The notes beneath the pieces are model-generated. The model had not been told where the DNA came from and searched no databases. It saw nothing but the letters and a program-made list of their open reading frames with translations. A DNA stretch of 64,000 nucleotides. It comes from Phyto melanocephala (Eukaryota > Arthropoda > Insecta > Diptera > Rhinophoridae). Below, piece after piece: positions 30,201 through 37,443 of this stretch; the first letter of the stretch is position 1, and each line of letters opens with the position of its first letter. The stretch covers positions 90,803,015 through 90,867,014 of the forward strand of contig OW799237.1 of assembly GCA_941918925.1 (NCBI GenBank). Direction: 5' to 3'. The translations under genes were made by a program, and so were the position numbers.

Positions 30201-33064
30201 ACGGCCGAATATAGCACTCTTACTTGTTTCCATTACAATCATCATATCTAAAAATACTAAATGAAATAAGAATAATTTTGTTCCATCATTATTTTAGCCA
30301 TTTATAGACCTGTGATAAGAAACCAGCAGTCTTAAGTCTTTCTGAATTGTTCTATTCAAAATAGTATATAAGGATAAATGTAATGCAGCTTTTACCTTTA
30401 TCAAAAATTTATATTTTAATAAAATTAAATATTGAAAATGTGCCTAAAACAAAACGCTCATATATTTCAAAATAAAAAAAAAACAAACTTAGTTTGGAAT
30501 TAAATGGCTTTAAATATTTTAAGACATTCTACTATTTTTTAAATATCTTCGATAATTATAATTGTAAAAAAAAACAAGTAAGAGAGCTATATTCGGCCGT
30601 ACCGAATCTTATATACCCTTCACAACGTGTAGTCATGCAATAAAAAAAAAAATATAAAAAAAAATTTTAAAAAATTTTTTTAAAAAAATAATTAAAATAT
30701 ATATAAAAAATATAAAACAAAAAAAAAATTAAAAAAAAAATAACAAAATATTAAAAAAAATAATAATAATTATATAAATAATATATTAAATAAAAATTAA
30801 AAAATAAATAAAAAAAAAAAATTAAAAAAATAAACAAAAAAATAAAAAAATTTTTTTTGGTTCAACTGGAATTCGATGCCATGTTTACTCTAACCAGTAT
30901 ACACGTTTGTATGTATGTATGTTGTTGTTGTAATGTTGTTTTTGTGAAAAAAAATCGTGGTGGTCGTGGGTTTTTGCTCATATCTCAGTTGTTTATGTAC
31001 CGATAATTCTGATTTTCAATACCGATCTACTCCCGAATATTTCTGATATTTTAATACCTCACCCGGGTCCAAGCGATGTCGAGGGGCTTCAAAAAGTTGA
31101 TTTCAACATACACACGGACAGACGGTCAGACGGACAGACTGACAGGGCTTAATCGACTCCCCTATTCATAAGCTTTCAGAAAATATATACTTTATGGGGT
31201 CGGAAATGAAAATTGTAGAAATTTCACACGGAATGACAAACCTATATATACCCTTTCTCACTGTGTAAGGGTATAATAAAAATGTAATAAGAATATAATA
31301 AGAATGTAGGAGAATATAACATATATACAATATACAATATATATAACATAAGGAAAATGACAATTATTTTATTTTTTATTTTATTAATTCAACGCAGCAA
31401 TACAAAGCCTTCCAGGTCAAATTATAAATATGTATTACTTAGTAATAAAGAACCTAAGTTATTAGATTTAATTTGTACATAAATTCATATATAAAAAAAA
31501 TATAATTATATATTTATATTTTATTCGAACTTTTTTCTATATATTAAATTTTAATGTGAACCATTTTATATTTTGGCTTAAGTTCATTTGTTATTTTTAT
31601 TTAATTTTATAATTCAAATTAAATTAAATTGTTACCATTTTAGGAATATTCTTTCTAAAAATTATTTCCGATATTAGCCGAGTGGAATGCATTTTCGAAA
31701 TCAGCTACGATTTCATCATCAGCACTCTTTATCGGTATACTACTATGTAAATTAAAATTCCCATTTATGTTACAATTGAATGAAATTTGAATAATATTAA
31801 TTTTCATATTTTGTTGAATATTTAATTTCACCTATCAAATGACAATTCATAATTCAACATGTTCATATTCAAATTTCATTCAATTGTAACCTACAGTCTA
31901 CACCAGCCATCGATTTGTTTGAACAACGAACAATTTATTGTGCGCACATGAATTTGCCTGGTGTGGACCGCTGCTGTCGATGTTTTGTTCTTGTTCAAAC
32001 AGCGTTGTCAGAACATTTGTTCGAACAACGATGTCTGATATTAAAAGGCATTTTGAATATGAAAGAAAGAGACGACACATAAAAATACCAACAAAATACT
32101 CTTTATACGTTTTCTCCATATCAAAGAACATGAACAATTTTTTGACAGTTGCTCTGCCGAAGTTTTGTTCTAGTCTAAACAAATCGATGGCTCGTCAAGA
32201 CGTAGAGTCACATAAATGGGAATTTTAATTTACATAGTAGTATACCGATAAAGAGTGCTGATGATGAAATCGTAGCTGATTTCGAAAATGCATTCCACTC
32301 GGCTAATATCGGAAATAATTTTTAGAAAGAATATTCCTAAAATGGTAACAATTTAATTTAATTTGAATTATAAAATTAAATAAAAATAACAAATGAACTT
32401 AAGCCAAAATAAAAAATGGTTCACATTAAAATTTAATATAAAAAAAATATATAAAATACCAAAAATGATTATAAAAATTTAATTATATTAGAAAAAAAAA
32501 TGTGAGATTACTAATCACAAAAGCACGAAATTAGCTCCACAGCCACAATAAAAAGAAATAATAATTAAGCAGAAAAAATAGGAAACCACAGTCTGATACC
32601 TTCCAAAAACTTTTATCCAAGGTTGGACTCACATACAACCCAGATTTAAAAACGCAATTCATTTTTATGACTTTAAATCTTTTACCATTGTATATCTTAC
32701 CACATTACTGTAGGTCTCATTTTCATTTGTATTTGTTTCATCATCATCTTGCACTCGGCATTCAACAAATTGGTTACCAAACTGTAAAGTAGTCAAACTG
32801 TTTGCCACATTATCCAAAGCTATGTTAGTAGATCTAATATTATGGTTTAGCTTAGTTAGAGCTTCCGAAGTTTTTGTGGCTCTCGTTTCCAAATCCTTTA
32901 AACAATATTTTATTAATAATTGGCCTAGAATATTTTAAAAGCAATTTGCCTTAAACTACCTTAGATATTTGGTTCATCCATTGCAATAGAGTAAAGTCAC
33001 CAGCAAAAGTCCATTTTGGAGCTTGTTCCAAAATATTATCCAAATTAATTGGAGTAATATCCAT
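18174..33064 (-). CDS. FAM21: WASH complex subunit FAM21 (WASHC2), 5 coding exons, about 1538 aa
   Basis: Joining 33064-32960, 32895-32701, 26982-26837, 25141-21084 and 18286-18174 (minus) at GT-AG borders keeps one frame of about 1538 residues. FAM21 is the long flexible subunit of the endosomal WASH complex; its head binds the WASH core and its tail binds retromer VPS35 and capping protein. Family marks: the WTFAGDFTLLQWMNQIS and GNQFVECRV blocks of the head (residues about 18-90), the RPLPYIF motif (about 161), roughly fifteen acidic LF motifs such as LFSDIDSDEDDLF in the tail, an INVQALLPAG block (about 975), and a basic RRPSTRRARQ block (about 1048). The C-terminus SIADNPLADLL resembles the family's acidic-NPL end. 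Length matches the vertebrate protein (about 1300-1350) with a somewhat longer tail. It is divergent from PINX1, with start codons about 0.8 kb apart. Confidence 0.9.
18300..20100. other. FAM21 intron 4 (proximal part), no gene, old repeat remains
   Basis: The stretch at 18970-19085 repeats AACCG/CGGTT words (CCGTTTTTCGG, CCGCTTTTCGG, AACCGGTTAACCCG), which looks like the end of a decayed DNA transposon. A frame at 19420-19638 (72 codons, plus) has plausible composition but no family I recognise and no start or splice context, so I do not call it a gene. Confidence 0.45.
20102..20887 (-). mobile_element. Hairpin-tipped dispersed repeat, well-preserved copy
   Basis: A good reference copy. From plus-left: TTTTATACCCTTCACACAGTG, GGTTTGTCATTCCGTGTGAA, GACCCCATAAAGTATATATT, GTCTGTCCGTCTGTCCGTGT, GAAGCCCCCCGACATAGG, GAGCAAAAACCCACGACCAC, a GTTAGAGAAAACGTGGCATC block, a roughly 220-base T/A-only core, TGACTACACGTTGTGAAGGG, and the perfect hairpin ATTCGGCACGGCCGAAT (20852-20868) before AGCGCTCTTACTTGTTT. 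No transposase is present. Both ends carry TATACCC/GGGTATA words in inverse orientation. Confidence 0.85.
21084..25141 (-). CDS. FAM21: FAM21 coding exon 4 (long tail exon)
   Basis: A single 4058-base exon, acceptor TTTTACAG, donor ATTG|GTAAGT. It encodes residues about 149-1501: RPLPYIFDSKDW, an acidic serine-rich linker, then about fifteen spaced acidic LF motifs (L/I/F-F followed by D/E-rich runs), including two identical LFAEPPEDI units. These match the LFa repeats that bind retromer. Between them the chain is S/T/N/K-rich and probably disordered. The frame is intact for its whole length. Confidence 0.9.
25588..26235 (+). pseudogene. Non-LTR retrotransposon relic (RNase H-like part)
   Basis: An open stretch at 25588-25833 reads FSPKTVRTITPNEDEF onward with protein-like composition. 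Then 26091-26224 shows AIFTNGSRQ followed, in another frame, by NCSVFQIEI. The order D/N-GS...CSVFQAE is the RNase H signature of jockey/I-type elements, here with the first catalytic Asp changed to Asn plus a frameshift. It lies in a FAM21 intron between exons 3 and 4. The first part could also be an unrelated gag-like fragment. Confidence 0.5.
26240..26836. other. FAM21 intron 3 remainder, nothing recognised
   Basis: AT-rich sequence with poly-A and poly-T runs and no frame or repeat that I can name. Confidence 0.5.
26837..26982 (-). CDS. FAM21: FAM21 coding exon 3
   Basis: Too short and ATG-less to stand out as a reading frame, but acceptor TTTTTTTAG and donor AAAAAC|GTAAGT bound 146 bases that keep the frame between exons 2 and 4. 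It encodes about 48 residues ending YSIDLDDSDEEDQGKSKEK, which fits the head-to-tail hinge of the family (a hydrophobic helix followed by a DSDEED-like run). Confidence 0.75.
27118..27722 (-). mobile_element. Hairpin-tipped dispersed repeat
   Basis: It has TTTATAGCTTTGTCATTCCG, the GTCCGTCTGCCCGTCTGTCC tract (27221-27240), a subfamily-specific CAACTATATGTTCCTCAGAT block shared with the copy at 44180, the AT core, and the hairpin end GATTCGGCACGGCCGAATAT (27693-27712). It lies in FAM21 intron 2 and abuts a second, incomplete copy that hosts the foldback element. Confidence 0.75.
27842..28448 (+). repeat. Left array of a 39-bp minisatellite unit (about 15 copies)
   Basis: The unit contains TTTTTATTTTTTCGAGCA and AAAATAAAAGTTATTTTTTG, 39 bp long, with few point changes (CGAGCAAAAAT or CGAGCAGAAAT, TTTTTTGAGC). 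Because 39 is a multiple of three, a spurious open frame runs through it. Variants are mixed along the array, suggesting ongoing unequal exchange or conversion. Confidence 0.95.
28678..28808. repeat. 53-bp perfect palindrome at the centre of the foldback element
   Basis: 28678-28730 (ATGTGCTGTTTTTACAAGCC and on) is the exact inverse of 28756-28808, separated by 25 bases. A transcript across it would fold into a long perfect hairpin. It lies about midway between the two 39-bp arrays. Confidence 0.95.
29105..29665 (-). repeat. Right array of the 39-bp unit, inverse orientation (about 14 copies)
   Basis: Same unit as 27842-28448 on the other strand, with the same kinds of variants (CGAAAAAATAA or CAAAAAAATAA) plus one copy shortened at about 29246 and one TAATAATC variant at 29191. 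Together with the left array it makes an inverted repeat of about 0.6 kb arms. Confidence 0.95.
29916..30121. mobile_element. MITE, second copy of the CAAGGC...CATCAGG family
   Basis: The left end TAAGGCATATTTATTCATCA and the right end TGATGAATAAATATGACTTG are inverse to one another. A perfect GTATTTCAT repeat flanks it (29907-29915 and 30122-30130), an 8-9 bp target duplication of hAT or P type. It interrupts the hairpin-tipped repeat at a GTATTTCAT that is single in uninterrupted copies (20768-20776). The interior is collinear with 11413-11621. Confidence 0.9.
30573..31273 (+). mobile_element. Hairpin-tipped dispersed repeat
   Basis: AACAAGTAAGAGAGCTATATTCG, hairpin GGCCGTACCGAA (one mismatch), TATACCCTTCACAACGTGTA, a 200-base A-rich core, TTCAACTGGAATTCGATGCC, GTGGTCGTGGGTTTTTGCTC, GACAGACGGTCAGACGGACA, the GGGGTCGGAAATG block and a TATACCCTTTCTCACTGTGT end. 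It lies in FAM21 intron 2. Confidence 0.8.
31541..32440. mobile_element. Inverted repeat with 230-bp arms (foldback-type), 439-bp loop
   Basis: 31541-31770 is a near-perfect inverse of 32210-32440 (for example TTAGCCGAGTGGAATGCATT in the left arm, AATGCATTCCACTCGGCTAA in the right). The loop carries a further 24-bp inverse pair (31771-31794 and about 31867-31890) and another short one (AGCCATCGATTTGTTT near 31907, its inverse near 32179), so it looks like elements nested in an element. No transposase is recognised and no clear target duplication seen. It lies in FAM21 intron 2. Confidence 0.8.
32701..32895 (-). CDS. FAM21: FAM21 coding exon 2
   Basis: Sixty-five codons bounded by acceptor TTTAAAG and donor GTG|GTAAGA, phase 0 on both sides. 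A helical, T/N-rich coiled stretch leads into LTTLQFGNQFVECRV, the most conserved piece of the family head, then an acidic DDDETN end. Confidence 0.85.
32960..33064 (-). CDS. FAM21: FAM21 coding exon 1
   Basis: Thirty-five codons from an ATG in a CGAAAAATGG context to donor AAG|GTAGTT. It begins MDITPINLDNIL and holds the W-x-hydrophobic block (WTFAGDFTLLQWM) that opens the folded head domain of the family. Confidence 0.8.
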
Positions 33065-33857
33065 TTTTCGTTGTTTCTTATCTGTAACAAATTGTCAAAA
33101 ATTTGTTTTGTTTTCCTTTCTCAAATTGGTATAAAAAAACGACATAGAACAAAATAAAACAAATAGCGATGCCAGATACATTTTATCGAAAAAAGGTAAA
33201 GAAAATTTTGAAATCCAAGCCTGTGATAATAAATTTTATTTTTAGCAAATACATATGCAAAGTTTAAAAACATATACTATGTGCAGTTAATTAATCAGGT
33301 ATGATAACAGAAATTTTGGTAAATTTTCATATACAAAAAATCTGCTAAAAACTAACTGTTTTATAAAATATTAACTTTTTTTTTCAATTTAACAATGGAA
33401 TTAAACATTTTTTAACCAAATGGACTCAAAAATTAAATTTATAACATTTCAAATCGTAATTATTGTGTTGAAAAGTTTATTTTAAATTCAATCAACTTTT
33501 TAAAGAAATATATTTGGATTTGATTTTTTTCTTTTAAAATTATTTTTTTGTTTTAAATAATTTTAATATATCTTTGTTTTAGCATATTTGATGTACGCAG
33601 TTAATATTAATATGAACACAGATTATGATGGAAACAAGCCGCTGAAGTGGTCACATTATAAAACAAAAGTAAATTGCCAACCACAATTTTTTCTATTGTG
33701 GTTTTAAGTGGCAACACTACACCAGGATTTGTTTTCTGTCAAGGTATATTTTGTCTTTTTCTCTAGTTGCACGTGGAATTTAATTAATATATATTTCATT
33801 TATTTATATTAAATACATTGTTAATTAATTGTTTTAAATATAACACAAATCTCTAAA
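33065..33857. promoter_or_regulatory. Probable bidirectional promoter region, FAM21 / PINX1
   Basis: The two start codons face away from each other 793 bases apart, and no other gene lies between them. Words like those of fly housekeeping promoters are visible: TGGTCACATT (33648-33657, close to the YGGTCACACTR motif) and GTGGCAACACTAC (33708-33720). An imperfect inverse pair CCACAAT...ATTGTGG lies at 33681-33701. No TATA box is evident. That this is a shared promoter is an inference from layout. Confidence 0.45.
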
Positions 33858-33930
33858 ATGGCTATGCTATCAGAGCCCAGACAACGAAAACGTTATAATT
33901 TAGTGCCTCGAGGTAAAGCTTTATATGAAG
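33858..33930 (+). CDS. PINX1: PINX1 coding exon 1
   Basis: Twenty-four codons plus one base, ATG in a CTAAAATGG context, donor GAAG|GTGGGT, followed by a 53-base intron ending in a T-run and TAG. Using this exon restores the family N-terminus, which the downstream frame alone lacks. Confidence 0.85.
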
Positions 33931-35875
33931 GTGGGTGCACATAAATTTTTTCCAAAATAATTGCTAAATGTTTTTTTTTTTAGATGAAAGTCGTTTTGGT
34001 ACCAAAATGCTGGAAAAAATGGGTTGGCAGAAGGGAAAGGGTTTAGGTGCTAATGAAAATGGATTAAAGGATTTTGTAAGAATTCGATATAAAAATGATG
34101 CCCTTGGTTTTGGTTTTAAAGAACAAGACAACCAATGGACGCAACATGAACAAAGTTTTAATGGCCTTCTCAAAACTTTAAACAATGGTGCAGAAACTGA
34201 AGGCTTCAAAACGATACAAGAACTTGATCATAACACAGAAGAAGATATGCCTTATACTGGTTTTGGTTTCAATAACTTCAACACACAGCAGAAAAAAACA
34301 ACTGGGGAGACACTAAAAGAGAAAATTAGTGGCATTTCTTTGGAGGAGAGATCTAAACAAAGTAAAGCAAGAGTTCATTATAAAAAATTTACAAAAGGTA
34401 AAGATTTAGCACAATATAGTGAAAAGGATTTGGCCAATATTTTTGGTAAAAAGGCAACAGATGAGCAGCAGGCTGCCAATGACTTCTACCAACAGCTAAG
34501 CAATACTTTTAATAAAGAGCAGGAGATTAATAGCGATGATGCTGAAGTAAATAATTATATAAAAGGTGTTCAAATAATAAATACTGGAGTATCGGTAAAC
34601 GATTATTTCAAGATGAAAATGCAGGCTGTTAAACAAAAAAATGATATAGATATAGGAGAAGATTCAAGCGATATGACCAAGGCAAATAAAAAAAATAACA
34701 TGGATAAGGATCTTAATGAGAATGGTAATGATTTGGAAAACAAAGATGGACAAATGACATATAGTGAAGTATCTGTAACAGATTATTTTAAAATGAAAAT
34801 GGAGGCCGCTAAAAATAGAAAACATGTTTTAAAGGATGCAGATTCTTTAGAGGATACTAAAACTACTACTGATGAAGTCCAAAAAGAAGAGGTAAGGAAG
34901 AAAAAAAAGAAATGTAAAAAAGAGAAAAAAGATCAGGAAAATGAAATCAACTATCCTGAAAAAGAAATTGAATATTGTGAAAAAACCATTAAAAAAAAGA
35001 GTAAATCCAAAAAAAATGACGAAAATTTGAAATCATATTTAGACAAAGACACGCATAATAAAAAGAAAACGAAAAAAACCAACAAGAGCCAACATTTAGA
35101 GTGTGAAACACAAAATAAAATTCATACTGATAAAACAAATGGAAATTTGACAAATATGAAAGGGGAACTTGACAATCTGCCTACAGATAATATAATGTCG
35201 CATGATCTAGAAAAGCCCAACATTGAAATAGATATAACCACAGAACCAGTCAAAAAGAAGCACAAAAAAAGAAAAAACATGGAGTTGAATGATACTATAA
35301 CTATTTTCGATAAAGAGCCAAGTACAGAAAAGAAAATTAAATTACAAGAATTTAACGATAAGCCAGTGAAAGAAGAAAATTCAACTAATTATACACAAGC
35401 CGAAAACGCTTCCAGCCAAAAAACAATAAAATCATCAAAAAAATCGAAGCACAAAACAGATGTAAGTTCCAGTGCCAAAAATGTATTTATTAGTGATGCT
35501 AATATACAACAGACAGATCTTGATGAATTAAAGGAAAAATACAGTTCATTTAATATATATTCAATCTCTTCATTTTGTGCAGAAAAATTCCGCAATATAA
35601 GCTTAAACGACTTTACGGGTTCTTCACTGCCACAAATCGAAGGTTATGGCTTTGACCCAGACCTTCAGCTAAACGTACAAATTAACAAGTATGATGAAGA
35701 GCGTATAACAAATTTATGGAAAGGTGTTCTAAATAAGTACGATCACATGGACAAACCAAAAAAGATCTATCGAAACTATGTTCGAGAAGTAATTAAAGCC
35801 CGCAAAGCAAAACAAAAGGGACCAAAACTTTATGTTAAAACTTGGAAACGAAAAAATGCATTTCAAATTATATAA
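33858..35875 (+). CDS. PINX1: PINX1-type nucleolar G-patch protein (2 coding exons, about 654 aa)
   Basis: 33858-33930 joined to 33984-35875 gives a 654-residue protein ending TAA. The start is the ATG at 33858, whose MAMLSEPRQRKRY matches the start of PINX1; the following FGTKMLEKMGWQKGKGLG is its G-patch (residues about 29-75), then WTQHEQSFNGLL and a KDLANIFGKK block, both PINX1 features. PINX1/Gno1 stimulates the DEAH helicase Prp43/DHX15 in pre-rRNA processing in the nucleolus; in vertebrates it also inhibits telomerase. Two copies of a V-S-V-x-D-Y-F-K-M-K-M element (about 226-238, 286-298) correspond to one in mammals. The middle is K/E-rich and nuclear-signal-like. The end (about 580-654) is an ordered, basic block with KLYVKTWKRKNAF. 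The protein is about twice the mammalian length (about 330). Confidence 0.9.
33984..35875 (+). CDS. PINX1: PINX1 coding exon 2
   Basis: Acceptor T10TAG, then DESRFGTKMLEKMGW through to TAA at 35873-35875. It encodes the G-patch, both VSVxDYFKMKM elements, the lysine-rich region with KKKKKCKKEKK, and the conserved C-terminal block. No stop or frameshift interrupts 1892 bases. Confidence 0.9.
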
Positions 35876-37278
35876 TATTATAAGAAAGTATTTACCTTAA
35901 TTATACTTTGTAAAAATAGCCTATTTAATGTTTAAACGGTTAAAGAGTAAAATGCACAAAATATATATTACGTTATAGTGTTGTCAAAAATATAGAAACA
36001 GAAATACATATCTTAAAGTCTTTTTAAAATGGGCAAAATATCTCGAGAAACTGTTTGAAATTAGTGGATTCTATGCCCACAAAATGAGGTAAAAATCAAC
36101 ATATGCTGCTTTAAATATATAATTAGATAGGTATACTAAATTAAAACAAGTTGAATTTTTTTCTTCGCCTAGCAAAATAATTGCTACGCCGTATACAGAT
36201 TTTACAGAAAATGCCAAAATGATTCAGCTTACAAACCTACGCACGTAATGCATTAAATAGTATGCATTTTCTTTTAAGGTCTTATTTCAGTTTAACGTAA
36301 TTAATAAATACGGATTGTGTTGCAACTAAATTAGCAAAAAAGTCTACACATTATGCAATACATTACTGCGTTAGTATAGCAAATATGTATATGTAAATGC
36401 TAGGAAAATAGCTTACAAAATTCCAATTGTTTTTTTGCTAGGGAATATGCCATTTCAAATGACAAAAATAATTCTAACGCCATTTACAGCTTTACCAATT
36501 CAACGTCTAACTCACAACCATAAACGAAACAAATGTTTTCAAATTTATTACACAATTATTTGACATCCCACAAGCCTAGACTATTAAAAATAACAAAATT
36601 TGAAATACAAAACTGTATTTCTTCCATGTAATTTAGAAATAAAAGCGTTTTTTACTACATTATATTTAACTTTATTAAAAATATCTGAAATACATTGCTC
36701 GAGTTCATAAATGAGAAGGAAAAACAAGATCATATCAATTTCATTATTCGTCCTTGTTATGAGTGTCGTTGTCGCGCCAACAATGTTTTTTTACGATAAT
36801 AAAATCGACGTAAATAAAAATAAGTCTTCACACTTTTTATTATCGTTGTCATAAAATTTACAGATTAACAGAGATTTTTTTTCAGTGACTAGGACGACGA
36901 CACTCGTTATAAGGAGATTAATTCATAGCCATATGCAAAAACCAATCTGAAAGTAAATTCTTTACGAACCGATTTTCAGCTGCTGAACACATCAAAACGA
37001 GTATTATTAATATTAAACGCTAAACTAAAAATAAGTAAACATTATACCATACTTCAAAATTAAAAAAAAAAACATTGTTAATTAAAATTAGTAAAAGAAC
37101 TAAAAAAAAAAATAAATTTACATTCAGTTTTATGCTATTTTATACATTTAATAAGTAGTGTATAAACATTAGATTTTAGGAAGATGGAAACTAAAGTATT
37201 TTATGTACTATGTATGTATATGTATAGTTATATGTTGTACAATGTTGATTTATAAAATATCTGAAGAAATTTCTGCAA
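35876..37278. other. Convergent 3' space between PINX1 and DCAF11
   Basis: The two genes end 1.4 kb apart on opposite strands. The stretch is AT-rich and non-coding. AATAAA occurs on the plus strand at about 36303. The only structure seen is the imperfect inverted repeat at 36742-36935. Confidence 0.5.
36742..36935. mobile_element. Small candidate MITE with imperfect 30-bp ends
   Basis: CGTCCTTGTTATGAGTGTCG (36750-36769) is inverse to CGACACTCGTTATAAGGAG (about 36897-36915) with a few mismatches, and an inner pair (ACGATAATAAA at 36793, TTTATTATCGT at 36837) nests inside. No target duplication is evident. Confidence 0.4.
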
Positions 37279-37443
37279 TTAAAACGCATTTTCATCGTCT
37301 TCATCATCTTCTTCGGTTTCTAACTCCCCCTTTCGATTAGCTATACGACGTGAGCGTCGCAAAGGTATTTCAGCTTGTTGCGAGCTACTTCTTTTTAAAT
37401 TTGGATTATTTTTATACATATTTAGGTTAACTTGGAAATCAAA
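37279..37443 (-). CDS. DCAF11: DCAF11 final coding exon
   Basis: Acceptor CTATTTTAG, phase 0, 54 codons to TAA (37281-37279). It encodes the divergent last strand (FDFQVNLNMYKNN), a basic RRSRRIANRK cluster and an acidic DDEDDENAF end. Confidence 0.8.
   Translation of the reverse strand, partial: FDFQVNLNMYKNNPNLKRSSSQQAEIPLRRSRRIANRKGELETEEDDEDDENAF

Larger units (their letters stand above)
27723..30233 (-). mobile_element. Incomplete hairpin-tipped repeat split by two insertions
   Basis: Its pieces are 27723-27784 (T/A core with TTTTATATAATATTTATATT, as in 20570-20600), 29816-29915 (core end, then CAATTTATAATTGTACAATGGGATG) and 30122-30233 (GTATTTCATATGAGATGAATGG, TGACTACACGTTGTGAAGGG, hairpin, ACTCTTACTTGTTT). 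Removing 27785-29807 with one T8 copy, and 29916-30121 with one target copy, restores the order of the intact copy at 20102-20887. The TATACCC end and middle of the element are absent on the left. Confidence 0.75.

Noticed and set aside
32038..32228. Frame with basic start (SDIKRHFEYERKRRHIKIPTK) in the loop of the 31.5-kb palindrome
   Set aside because: It runs into the palindrome arm, has a mirrored frame on the other strand, and matches no family I know; probably element interior.
26983..32700. A further FAM21 exon in intron 2
   Set aside because: Exons 2 and 3 join in phase 0 and read through family blocks in order, so none is required; all frames there belong to repeats.
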